Source: Halomicrobium urmianum (GTDB lineage: Archaea; Halobacteriota; Halobacteria; Halobacteriales; Haloarculaceae). From it: a DNA stretch of 64,000 bases. Below are positions 19,585 to 27,785 of this stretch, in pieces. The stretch covers positions 62,001 to 126,000 of the forward strand of contig NZ_CP084091.1 in NCBI RefSeq assembly GCF_020217425.1, in the 5' to 3' direction. Made by a program: the position numbers and the translations under genes. Within the stretch, counting starts at the first letter, position 1, and the number at the start of each line of letters is the position of its first letter. The notes below the pieces were generated by a model, which ran no database searches, had not been told where the DNA came from, and saw nothing but the letters and a program-made list of their open reading frames with translations.

Positions 19585-19689
19585 TCAATCGCGTAGTCTT
19601 GCGACTGCCTTTCCGATCTGCCGGACGTGTTCACTCCGCTCCAGATCTAACTCCTCGGCAAGATAATCGACCGTCTCTGTGAGCGTCAT
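19585..19689 (-). CDS. 34-aa small protein
   Basis: This is a short intact frame reading MTLTETVDYLAEELDL then a basic helix ending GKAVARLRD. It is amphipathic and looks like an isolated antitoxin-type dimerisation helix. It has haloarchaeal codon usage and a TATA-like cttaaaaac upstream at about 19728. It lies between the HTH gene and TFB on the same strand. I do not recognise it with certainty. Confidence 0.4.
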   Translation of the reverse strand: MTLTETVDYLAEELDLERSEHVRQIGKAVARLRD

Positions 19690-19741
19690 GGTTGAGTAAC
19701 TCATCTCTCAGCGTATGAAGCTGATGTCCTTAAAAACCGGC

Positions 19742-20662
19742 TCACGCCGCGTTGAGTTCGTCTCTCCTGGCACGAACTGTTACAGCTGACATCCCTGCAG
19801 CATCCGCAACTCTCTGCTGTGTGAGTGGTCTTCCGTGTTCCTGTGCAGCTTTGTATATGCAGGCCGCCGCGACGCCACTCGGACGACACCCGTTTGAAAT
19901 AGCAGTTTCTTGATGGTGCTTCGAGAGTGCCACTGCTCGACGCCGGGTGGCGTCTGAAATGCTAAGCTCTGACGCGAGACGGGGGATGAATTCGCTCGGT
20001 CGAACAGGCTGGGTCGGTAGTCCGAGTTCTGTATTCAGCGTCTTGTACGCATTCGCGACTCTCGATTGCTCGACGCGTGCTGCGTCGACGACGTCGTCGA
20101 GTAACCGCGAGTGACCGTTACAGCGACAGGCTCCGTAGATGCTTGCTGCCGCTATCGCCTCGATTGATCGGCCTCGAAGCAGATCTTCGGTTTGAGCGCT
20201 CCGGAACAGTTGACACGCCTGATCACGGACCGAACCTGAGAGCTCGAGGGCGCTCGCGATTCTTCGAACTTCACCCAGGCCGTGTGCGAGATTTCGCTCG
20301 GCTTTCGACTGGAACCGACCACGAGTCTGTTCACGCCGCATTCGGGATAGCCGCTGGCGCTTTCGTCCAGAGAGTTCGTTCCCGTTCGCATCTTTCCCGC
20401 GACCAATTTCCGTCGACAGCCCTCGGTCATGCCGTGCCGCAGTCAGTGGAGCGCCCGTCCGCTTTCGCTGGTCCTGATCGTGAGCTCTCCATTCCGGACC
20501 GTGGTCGATTCGTTGTTCGTCAATAACGAGTCCACAGTCCTCACAGATGGTTTCGACCGAGTTGGTAGTGACCAGGCCACTGCACTCGGGACATTGGTTT
20601 GCGTTCGATTCTGTCTGGATGTCCTCATCGAAAGTCGTTTCGTAGATGTCTCTGGTTGCCAT
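19742..20662 (-). CDS. tfb: Transcription initiation factor IIB (TFB) paralogue
   Basis: This 306-aa protein has the B-ribbon CPECSGLVTTNSVETICEDC (residues about 21-40), a B-finger/linker with a conserved basic stretch (GRKRQRLSRMRREQTR), and two cyclin-fold repeats (AEVRRI-like from about 125, and SEFIPRLASELS from about 225). TFB recruits RNA polymerase to TATA/BRE promoters; haloarchaea carry several, some dedicated to subsets of genes. It is divergent from the ApeA homologue at 20783, with a 120-bp shared promoter region. The start at 20662 (MATRDIYE) is chosen; 20671 is also possible. Confidence 0.9.
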   Translation of the reverse strand: MATRDIYETTFDEDIQTESNANQCPECSGLVTTNSVETICEDCGLVIDEQRIDHGPEWRAHDQDQRKRTGAPLTAARHDRGLSTEIGRGKDANGNELSGRKRQRLSRMRREQTRGRFQSKAERNLAHGLGEVRRIASALELSGSVRDQACQLFRSAQTEDLLRGRSIEAIAAASIYGACRCNGHSRLLDDVVDAARVEQSRVANAYKTLNTELGLPTQPVRPSEFIPRLASELSISDATRRRAVALSKHHQETAISNGCRPSGVAAACIYKAAQEHGRPLTQQRVADAAGMSAVTVRARRDELNAA

Positions 20663-20782
20663 CGTTCTCACCGTGTTTCGGGAACTCGCCAGTTCGGCGC
20701 GCCCCTCGCCCTTTTAAGGGTCAATAAACGCTATCAAACGGAACGACCCAACGCTAATCAACAGGCCTTCGGATATTGTTCT
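20663..20782. promoter_or_regulatory. Shared promoter region between TFB and ApeA-like gene
   Basis: About 120 bp separate the divergent starts. A TATA-like cttttaagg occurs at 20711-20719 and aataaacg just after. The arrangement would let one region control both the general factor and the HEPN protein. Confidence 0.4.
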
Positions 20783-22102
20783 ATGGAAGAACTGGAATAT
20801 CGTGGGGAATGGTGGCTTGCTGACGAAGACGAAGAGAATCGGGTTGCAGGCATTCTGGAGTTTGACCCCGATGAAGGAGGAAATTTGGAACTAATCGGCT
20901 CATTCGGAGACTTCGGGAGCGGCACATTTGGTGAGTACGACCTGATTAAGGGACACACGACCGACGGAAAGATCGTCACCCTACAGGACTGCTACGTCAA
21001 TCAGAGTGGACTTTCAGGAACGATGCAGAGCCAGTCGGTGAGCGTTCAGAAGGTCTTCACGGGAGTCCAATTCAGTGACGGCGACCTCGAATTAGACAAG
21101 GTGTGTCTTTCGTTTCCGCTTTTAGAGATGTGGACCGCGACTAACATTATCGGCGTCCCAGAAGGTCAGATGAGTGGTGCAGAGATTGGTGAATTCGACG
21201 AGGTAGAGGCTGAGTTGGAGAACGCGAATATCCGACTCAATATCACACCCTCTCAAATGATGAATCGATACGAGGGAATGGACATCACTCAACAGGCGTA
21301 TTTCTGCATCGAACCTGACGAACCACTCACCGTTTCTGAGTTCATTGATGACTACATTCGTCACCTACAGCATTTCGTCTGCCTCGCAATCGGGGAGCCT
21401 GTGAATCCTACCGATGTGAAAGGATACTTCGAGCATGACGGCGAAACCGAACGCATTCAAATTTCCTATCAGGTCTCGCACCTTCCGGGGGTTCCCAACA
21501 AGAAACATCCACACAAGCTCCAGTTCAACCTACGGGACATCGATTTTGAAGAGGCCATCCAGAATTGGTTTGAGGACGCAGAGGGTGCAGAGATGACTCA
21601 CAATCTGTACTTCGGCACTCAGTACAACAAGACGATGTTCGAGGAGAACAAATTTCTCTCACTCGTCATCGCGTTGGAGTCCTACCAGAGCTACCTATTC
21701 CCTGACCACCGGCTGATGGATGAGGACGAATATTCCGAACTCCACGACGATATTCTGGACACGATTCCCGACGATGCCGAGGCGAAAAGACGGGTAGACG
21801 ATCTGCTCGGGAGCATCGGGAACAAGGGTTCGCTCGGTGACCAACTTGAAATGGTGTTTTACGAGTACGAGGAAATTCTGGAAGACCTCATCGAGATGGA
21901 TGATGTTATCCAAGACGCGAAGAACGGTCGGCACACTATCGCTCACGGACTTGAACGGGAATACGACGTTAGCGAACTGGGAGATACTGCCCGACTTCTT
22001 CAGGTCGTAATTGAGGCGATCTTCCTGAGCGCAGTCGGTCTTGGTGACGAGTTCGTCAAGGAGAAACTGACGGAGAACCGGAAATACATTCTGAACCAGT
22101 AG
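20783..22102 (+). CDS. apeA: ApeA-like HEPN anti-phage protein
   Basis: This 439-aa protein has an N-terminal half that reads like the ApeA N-terminal domain (GEWWLADEDEENRVAGILEF, then LELIGSFGDFG). The C-terminal helical domain ends with a HEPN RNase motif R-x4-H at R383 and H388 (GRHTIAHG). In bacteria ApeA is a single-gene abortive defence protein; HEPN proteins usually cut RNA. The ATG at 20783 is chosen because the upstream frame overlaps TFB antisense and is not conserved. The lower G+C content than its neighbours and the small gap to a STAND NTPase suggest lateral transfer within a defence island. Domain call is good; activity is inferred. Confidence 0.8.
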   Translation: MEELEYRGEWWLADEDEENRVAGILEFDPDEGGNLELIGSFGDFGSGTFGEYDLIKGHTTDGKIVTLQDCYVNQSGLSGTMQSQSVSVQKVFTGVQFSDGDLELDKVCLSFPLLEMWTATNIIGVPEGQMSGAEIGEFDEVEAELENANIRLNITPSQMMNRYEGMDITQQAYFCIEPDEPLTVSEFIDDYIRHLQHFVCLAIGEPVNPTDVKGYFEHDGETERIQISYQVSHLPGVPNKKHPHKLQFNLRDIDFEEAIQNWFEDAEGAEMTHNLYFGTQYNKTMFEENKFLSLVIALESYQSYLFPDHRLMDEDEYSELHDDILDTIPDDAEAKRRVDDLLGSIGNKGSLGDQLEMVFYEYEEILEDLIEMDDVIQDAKNGRHTIAHGLEREYDVSELGDTARLLQVVIEAIFLSAVGLGDEFVKEKLTENRKYILNQ

Positions 22103-22316
22103 CCTCATCTGAATGATGTCCACTACTCAGCACCACGTAGTCGTACTCCATTTCGTCACATGAGGGTCTACCATGATGTCCGTTGAGGCAAAAGCTCGAG
22201 CGTACACGTAGTGCGGAACTAGCGTTGGGAATTGCTCCACCCTTTAGAGCGGATTTCGGGGTCTCAGAAACGACTCAACGACTATCGAATGCCTTTGAAA
22301 TATAGGGGATAATGGA
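22103..22316. other. Intergenic, no gene seen
   Basis: This is the region between the convergent ends of the ApeA-like gene and the 22317 gene. No structure beyond short AT-rich stretches is visible. Confidence 0.4.
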
Positions 22317-22709
22317 CTACTGCTGACCCTCTGATTCGGGACTGTATGCCAGTACTTCAGCGTCGATGAGACGAACCGCGTCATCGTAGAATTTCCCCTC
22401 AACAGTTCCCTCAAAGTGCTCCAGAAGCCCCTCGACTACTGCCTGTTCCTTGCCGACCTGCCGACCTTCCTCTGGGAGTCGGCGGGCATCATCGCAATTC
22501 GCACAGAATCGGAACCGCTGGTACCACTCTTCATCACCCCGTTCCTGGTCTTTCACGTAGTAGATGATGACACCATCTCCGGCCTCCATACTCTCTTGGC
22601 AGTTGTGGGGACCGTAATCGACCTTCCCCATCTGTGGGTGTCCTTGACAGTGGACGACGCCACCCTTTGTGTGACGGACCACATCTCCGACGAACTCCTC
22701 TCGATTCAT
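22317..22709 (-). CDS. Cys/His-containing 130-aa protein
   Basis: The protein is acidic with scattered metal-ligand candidates (VVHCQGHPQMG, GPHNCQES, RFCANCDD). The pattern is not a standard ribbon. Its promoter probably includes the TATA-like gtataaag at about 22728-22735. It is antisense between the ApeA-like gene and the STAND NTPase. No family is recognised; by position it may belong to the defence cluster. Confidence 0.6.
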   Translation of the reverse strand: MNREEFVGDVVRHTKGGVVHCQGHPQMGKVDYGPHNCQESMEAGDGVIIYYVKDQERGDEEWYQRFRFCANCDDARRLPEEGRQVGKEQAVVEGLLEHFEGTVEGKFYDDAVRLIDAEVLAYSPESEGQQ

Positions 22710-22808
22710 TAGATCAGAATGTTTCCTTTATACCCATTAACCTAACGAGCAGAAGAGTCGGTGTGTCCGAAGGTTCTTTCGTATCAGAGTAATACAGAAT
22801 TCTAAGAA

Positions 22809-24935
22809 ATGCCTCGGATACGCGAAGACGAGTTCTACGCGGTTCTTCAAGCTGTGGATGACGGTGTCCAGTCTGTTCACATCTCGGGGCAACCGGGCGT
22901 CGGGAAGAGTACGTTCTTGGAGGAATTGGAAGAAGAACTTTCGGAGTGGTACCGAACCCGAGTACTCTACGTTCGTGAAGGCAACACTCCTACAACACTC
23001 TCGCAAGATCTCCTCATCGAAGCCCGTGACGCGGTCGGAACTCTCAGTGCTCTGATTAACAAAGCGACTGGAATGAGTGTAGGAATCAGTCCTGCGAGTG
23101 CTGGGGTATCCACTGACGACCGCGCACGGCATCTTCGAAAGTTAGCCAGTCTCTCGGAGTCTGTCAACGAGTACAAACGGCTCATTTTCTTCGTCGACGA
23201 CGTACACAAGCTCGACGAACCGGAGGTCACGCGGGACTTCCTCCGTGAATTATCTTCCACTCTCGGAGAGAATGTCCACCTCATCACGGCAGGACGCCTT
23301 TCATTTGATGACGTTGACTACACCGTCCATCTGGAAACGTTCTCACGCGAGGAAACTGCGAACTATTTCCAAGAGGAGCACCCAGACGTCGACGACGAAA
23401 CGATAGACGGCGTCTACGAGAAGTTGGACGGCCATCCCTATTATCTCGGTCTACTCAGGGAGGCTGCAGGTGACGACGGTACATTCGAGATTCCCAAAGA
23501 GGACACACGGGACTTCATCGAGAGAGCGTACCTTGACTCGATGTCGGAGGCTGAAGAGGAGTTCATTCGGAAGACTGCGGGACTTGCTGAGTTGGACGAA
23601 GACATCTGCTCGGCAGTATTGGATGACGTGAGTCGCACACAGGCCCGGCGCACTCTTGACTCTCTGAGCACCAAGGCAGTCGTTCAGGAATTAGGTCGCT
23701 CAGAAGACACCGGAGATAGAGTGTTCAAAGTCCACGACCTATTCCAAGAATTCCTCTACGAGCAACTCGAGAACCCAGAAAAGCTCCACCGAGCAGCGTT
23801 CCAATACTACGCAGAGAAGCTCTATGATGAGGTTGAGGGAAGTGAAGCACCCATGCTGGAGGGATTCGTGTACGGATTGCTTGGGAATGCCCACCTGCAA
23901 GAGATTTACAACGGGGACCCGGAGGTCGAACAATTTCGTGAGGAAGTCGACCGGTTGGAGTTTGAGCCTCACGAACGCCTTCAGTTTATGTTCGGATACG
24001 CTCCATATGCACCTACACCTGAGGACCAATCTGCTACACTGCTCGCTCTGGAGCTAGATGACTATACGGAATGGATCCGTGGTCTGGAACCAGAAGATGA
24101 CGGGGAAGAGCTAAAATTAGAATTCGTCGGAGTGCTGTTCGATTTGATGCGGGCCACAGTCCGACCCAATACCGATGTCGAATTCGATGATTCGTCTGTG
24201 GAGATCTATGAGTCCACGTTACAGCGGGTCGAGGACTTCGACTTCGTCGCGTTCTTCGATGAAGAGGAGCAAGACACGGCTCAGATTATCCCTGACATGC
24301 TCCGCCTATGTGTACATGTCTCTGCCCACCGAGACCTTGAGGAGGGTGAACATGATGGTGGACACCTGACTGCAGCCTACGATGTACTGGAGAGGTATGG
24401 CCTGAATCGAGTTGCTGTTGAAGGGTTCATTGACAACTGCCGAGAATTGGCTGAGGAATATGAAGCAGGTGAGCAGGCGGAAGAGATGATCGAGGGCCAG
24501 ATGGAGGAGTTCTTCGGGCAGTTTGACCAAGACGATGCGACCCGGAATACCCTCATTCGAATGCAGTCAGACCTCTACAGCGAGATGATGGGGCTGGCGA
24601 ACTCGGCGTTCACTGCGATGATTTCAGAGTCCGACCGCCTACTGGAGTTCATCCACGAGTGCGGTGACAGTCTGGAGCAAGCAGATAATCCATTCTTCGT
24701 CGCTGCGTGGTACTCGTTCGCTGCCCACGTCTACCGGATGTTCGCCCCGAATGCGGATTCCACAAGGGAACTGGAAGAAGCTGCTCAGCACTACGCAGAG
24801 GTCCGTATGGAGTACGAAGAAGATCTCGATAATCCTATCTATGAGATCGAAGAGTTCGAAGTCTACGACATGGACTTCCCTGACTTGATGGACGAGATCG
24901 CCAGTAGCGATGGAGACCGCCAGCTGACGGAATAA
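22809..24935 (+). CDS. P-loop STAND/AAA NTPase with helical repeats
   Basis: This is a 708-aa protein. Walker A GQPGVGKST is at residues 27-35, Walker B RLIFFVDDVH at about 124-133, and an arginine-bearing sensor-like ITAGR at about 159-163. A winged-helix-like segment follows (TRRTLDSLSTKAV, FKVHDLFQEFLYEQL), then 350 residues of acidic helices that look like TPR-type repeats. This order is that of STAND NTPases, which oligomerise on sensing a trigger. No N-terminal effector domain is present, so the effector would have to be separate; the ApeA-like HEPN protein upstream or the membrane proteins downstream are candidates. The frame starts at the ATG that opens the conserved region. Confidence 0.8.
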   Translation: MPRIREDEFYAVLQAVDDGVQSVHISGQPGVGKSTFLEELEEELSEWYRTRVLYVREGNTPTTLSQDLLIEARDAVGTLSALINKATGMSVGISPASAGVSTDDRARHLRKLASLSESVNEYKRLIFFVDDVHKLDEPEVTRDFLRELSSTLGENVHLITAGRLSFDDVDYTVHLETFSREETANYFQEEHPDVDDETIDGVYEKLDGHPYYLGLLREAAGDDGTFEIPKEDTRDFIERAYLDSMSEAEEEFIRKTAGLAELDEDICSAVLDDVSRTQARRTLDSLSTKAVVQELGRSEDTGDRVFKVHDLFQEFLYEQLENPEKLHRAAFQYYAEKLYDEVEGSEAPMLEGFVYGLLGNAHLQEIYNGDPEVEQFREEVDRLEFEPHERLQFMFGYAPYAPTPEDQSATLLALELDDYTEWIRGLEPEDDGEELKLEFVGVLFDLMRATVRPNTDVEFDDSSVEIYESTLQRVEDFDFVAFFDEEEQDTAQIIPDMLRLCVHVSAHRDLEEGEHDGGHLTAAYDVLERYGLNRVAVEGFIDNCRELAEEYEAGEQAEEMIEGQMEEFFGQFDQDDATRNTLIRMQSDLYSEMMGLANSAFTAMISESDRLLEFIHECGDSLEQADNPFFVAAWYSFAAHVYRMFAPNADSTRELEEAAQHYAEVRMEYEEDLDNPIYEIEEFEVYDMDFPDLMDEIASSDGDRQLTE

Positions 24936-24966
24936 ATCAAGGTCTTAGCTGCCTGCGGCGGAAAGA

Positions 24967-25893
24967 CTACAGATCCGGATTCCTGTAAGGAGATGAGATT
25001 GCGAAGAGATCGATATCTTTAGAGATTTGTGAGATCACATTCTGAATCACCGATTCAAAATTAACATCGGCAGTCACCACCTCGTACGTATTCTCGGCGA
25101 ATCTCCGGTACTCGTGGACGACTTCTTCTGCCTTGGCCGGAATGTCTTCGAGGCCCAGATCCGAGAATTCGCGGAGTATCGCGAGCGTCTGCGTTGCCAT
25201 CGAGGTTAGATATGTTACGAACTCATCGGGGGTTCGGAGTGCTGCGGGCAGAATCCCCCGGATCGCGTAATGAATCTCGCTGAGCATTAGACGATGAAGG
25301 CCTTTCAACGCCACATCTACTGAGCCAGAGAACCCACTATGACGAAGCGAGTACAGGAACCTATTGTTTAGATAACGCGTTCCCTTCCAGGCCATCCGAT
25401 AATTGAGGGGAGTTGTGAACAGAATCGCTTCCGCAACGAACAAACCGATGGCGCGGTAGAATTCGTGAAACCGCTTTGCAGCGATATCCTGAACCGACCC
25501 GATAGAGGTGTGCGCACGATCCAGTTTGTCTGCGCTTATCAAAAGATTGTGTCCGGCAATCACCAGTGCTACTCCGGAACTCAACTGTGCGCCCGTCATC
25601 GCAATACGGGCCAGTTTGCTGTGGCCCAGGCCGATTTGGAGGCTATCTTCTAAGACTTCGACGGTCTTCCGTGTCCGTTGTAGATCTCTGTCGACACCAC
25701 TGAAGAACGCTCTGATGTCTGTGGTCTCGTCAGCGGTCGGAAGCTGAGTGTCGGTGATTTGATCGTGGATCAAAGCCAGCTCATCGGCAAGCCTGACTGA
25801 CTGAATGCGACGCTCTCCCCGTGCGTGTACTCGCAGTCCTGATTGGAGTCTGGACTGCACATCAGCCACTCGTTCCGGGCTCGGTTCTGCCAC
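24967..25893 (-). CDS. Helical protein with two membrane segments
   Basis: This 308-aa protein has an N-terminal coiled region (SGVDRDLQRTRKTVEVLEDSL), two hydrophobic stretches at about residues 100-125 (MTGAQLSSGVALVIAGHNLLI) and 150-165 (IGLFVAEAILFTTPL), then helices. No family is recognised. It is divergent from 25948-26907 across 54 bp that contain an AT-rich tttaaaaattata (25918-25930). The close divergent pairing with another membrane-anchored helical protein suggests the two work together. Confidence 0.6.
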   Translation of the reverse strand: MAEPSPERVADVQSRLQSGLRVHARGERRIQSVRLADELALIHDQITDTQLPTADETTDIRAFFSGVDRDLQRTRKTVEVLEDSLQIGLGHSKLARIAMTGAQLSSGVALVIAGHNLLISADKLDRAHTSIGSVQDIAAKRFHEFYRAIGLFVAEAILFTTPLNYRMAWKGTRYLNNRFLYSLRHSGFSGSVDVALKGLHRLMLSEIHYAIRGILPAALRTPDEFVTYLTSMATQTLAILREFSDLGLEDIPAKAEEVVHEYRRFAENTYEVVTADVNFESVIQNVISQISKDIDLFAISSPYRNPDL

Positions 25894-25947
25894 TAACGGG
25901 TGGTCGCCCCGGAAGAATTTAAAAATTATAGACAGTAGGCATGTGTA

Positions 25948-26907
25948 GTGCGAGATTCGGATCGATCTACTGACGGATTCGATCTTGAGGACCTCCGTGA
26001 GGAGGTTGCCCGTCGGAAATTATTGTTGGGTGTGGCCGTGCTGGGTGGTGGATCGCTTCTCATTACCCAGTCGGATTCCACACAAAAGGAAGACACTGAC
26101 GAGCTTGCCCAGGCCGAAACCCAGCTTGTAGACGTCGCTGAACGGGTAAACGAAGCAGATCTGGCTAATCCACGGGAAGCCTCTTTCCTCCACAATGAGA
26201 TCACTCAATCGGTGAAACCGGTTACTGATACTCTCGATCAACACGACTCAGGCGGACCCAAGACCGAGCAACGGGCCTCCGCTCTTAATGCTGCGATAGA
26301 CTACTACAACACGCTCGCGAGGACGCTCAACACGGGGACAACCCTCCTGTCACAGGTGGCTGAGTCTGAACTGGAGGTACTCCGCCACAAGCGAAGCCTC
26401 GGGTATGAACCTGTGACCGCATTCGACCTTGGGTCATTCGAGGAGTCTATCACGCGACTTAGCCAGTCAAAAAAGGATCCTGAGACGGTCACCTCAAACG
26501 GTCGCAAGCTTGTTCCAAATCAGAGCCAAGTCATCGATTCCCTTCGCGTTCAGCGTGATGTGTTCGACCGACACCTCACTGCACAGCAAACCTATCTTAA
26601 TACGGCCATAACGATCGAATCAGGCATCCGAGCCTACGAACAGTCCCAATACGATACGGCTCAGTCCAAACTGAGTCAAGCCCATGAGTCGCTCTCTGCG
26701 GGAATCCCACGCACTGAAGTCTCCTACCGCTTATCTAATGCTGGTCTTTCGCTTGATCAGTATATGACATTGTTGGGCCTGCGACGTGAGGGCGTATCCA
26801 AACTGCTTGATGTCTGTGATGAGTCTGTCCCTGAGCAAGAACGGCGTGCTGTGGCTAATACGGCTCTCAAACACTTTTTCGAGGCGCGCCAGGTCGCAAC
26901 TGATTGA
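25948..26907 (+). CDS. Membrane-anchored coiled-coil protein
   Basis: This 319-aa protein starts from a GTG. A single N-terminal membrane helix (KLLLGVAVLGGGSLLIT, about residues 29-45) is preceded by RR and followed by a long soluble helical part rich in Gln, Glu and Ser (AQAETQLVDVAERVNEADL). It probably sits outside the cell or faces the membrane as a bundle. It is followed after 37 bp by a small membrane protein. No family is recognised. Confidence 0.6.
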   Translation: MRDSDRSTDGFDLEDLREEVARRKLLLGVAVLGGGSLLITQSDSTQKEDTDELAQAETQLVDVAERVNEADLANPREASFLHNEITQSVKPVTDTLDQHDSGGPKTEQRASALNAAIDYYNTLARTLNTGTTLLSQVAESELEVLRHKRSLGYEPVTAFDLGSFEESITRLSQSKKDPETVTSNGRKLVPNQSQVIDSLRVQRDVFDRHLTAQQTYLNTAITIESGIRAYEQSQYDTAQSKLSQAHESLSAGIPRTEVSYRLSNAGLSLDQYMTLLGLRREGVSKLLDVCDESVPEQERRAVANTALKHFFEARQVATD

Positions 26908-26944
26908 AAGGCCACAGAAAACATATGAAGGTTGCCTCAAAGAT

Positions 26945-27151
26945 ATGAATATGACCGAACAGGTAGTCGAAGCAGCGGTCGCCGCTATAGTTATGGCTGT
27001 CTGTTTTGGTGCTGCCGCTATTATTCTAGGAGCGAATGCGGGGGTTGTGAGTGGCCTCATTACCGTGGTTGTCAAGCTGGCCGCCGGTGTCGCTGTTATT
27101 GGTGTCTTTGCGGCTGTTATCTTCTCGTTTGTACGGGCAGCTGCTCCCTGA
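26945..27151 (+). CDS. Small two-helix membrane protein, 68 aa
   Basis: It opens MNMTEQVVEAAVAAIVMAV and contains two long hydrophobic, Ala/Gly/Val-rich helices separated by GANAGVVSG, with a short charged tail. Such composition resembles small pore-like or pilin-like proteins. It sits directly after the coiled-coil protein on the same strand. The start at 26945 is chosen because the upstream frame overlaps the previous gene. Confidence 0.55.
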   Translation: MNMTEQVVEAAVAAIVMAVCFGAAAIILGANAGVVSGLITVVVKLAAGVAVIGVFAAVIFSFVRAAAP

Positions 27152-27171
27152 CCAACCACCCCGCTCTCCGT

Positions 27172-27771
27172 TTACAGGTGGCGAACTTCGATTGAATCGT
27201 CTCTTCTATCCACACCGCCATAGTCCATCATGCAAAGTCCATCATTCAGCACACCGACGTTCATCTCTACATCCTCAACTGTCCACCCTAGCTCGGTCAA
27301 TTCCTCTTCCATCCATTCGGGTGCGTCAGGATCGTAGATATACTCTTGACCGGAAAGCAGATACGCTATATCTCCTTTATGCGGAGAAACAGGCCTTACA
27401 CGTCTCATAATCAACCATCTGTAGTCCTCTGCATCCCATGCATGGATTGGGGCAAAAAGGGACTCGTGTTTCCGCCCCAAATCGCAGGCCTTCTGCCATA
27501 CCTTGATTTCTCTATAACTATGCGGCAGAGGTTTCCCCGATGCCTTGATTACGTAGAATGTTTCAAGATCGGTGTCTCCAATGAAGTCATCGCGAACCAG
27601 TGAGTCGGGGAGAGAAAAGATCCTCCGGCCCAAAGAGCCCCCAGTAAACTCCTTTACTCCGTAGCGTTCGATAAAGGCCTCCACCTTCTCGTCGTTATGG
27701 AGAACCGAACAGAGTTCTTCAACAAATCTCTCGCCTGGATCAGTCAAAAGTTCCTGGTGATTCCGTGCCAT
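27172..27771 (-). CDS. Small protein-kinase-like fold protein
   Basis: The protein is 199 aa. The N-lobe elements are visible: a Gly-containing strand (GGSLGRRIF), a VIKA lysine (residue about 75), a helix with REIKVW (Glu partner) and a hinge (LIMRRV). The C-lobe is very short. The catalytic loop is reduced to MNVGVLNDG and the metal motif reads MDYGG, in place of HRD and DFG. Such minimal kinases occur in viruses and conflict islands; it may be a pseudokinase or bind a nucleotide without transfer. It lies 14 bp after the large membrane protein gene, as its downstream partner. The fold call is my inference from motif order. Confidence 0.5.
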   Translation of the reverse strand: MARNHQELLTDPGERFVEELCSVLHNDEKVEAFIERYGVKEFTGGSLGRRIFSLPDSLVRDDFIGDTDLETFYVIKASGKPLPHSYREIKVWQKACDLGRKHESLFAPIHAWDAEDYRWLIMRRVRPVSPHKGDIAYLLSGQEYIYDPDAPEWMEEELTELGWTVEDVEMNVGVLNDGLCMMDYGGVDRRDDSIEVRHL

Positions 27772-27785
27772 CGTCCTTCAACCCC

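Noticed and set aside
20429-20782. Upstream extension of the ApeA-like frame
   Set aside because: It overlaps TFB antisense and has no conserved content; the ATG at 20783 begins the domain.
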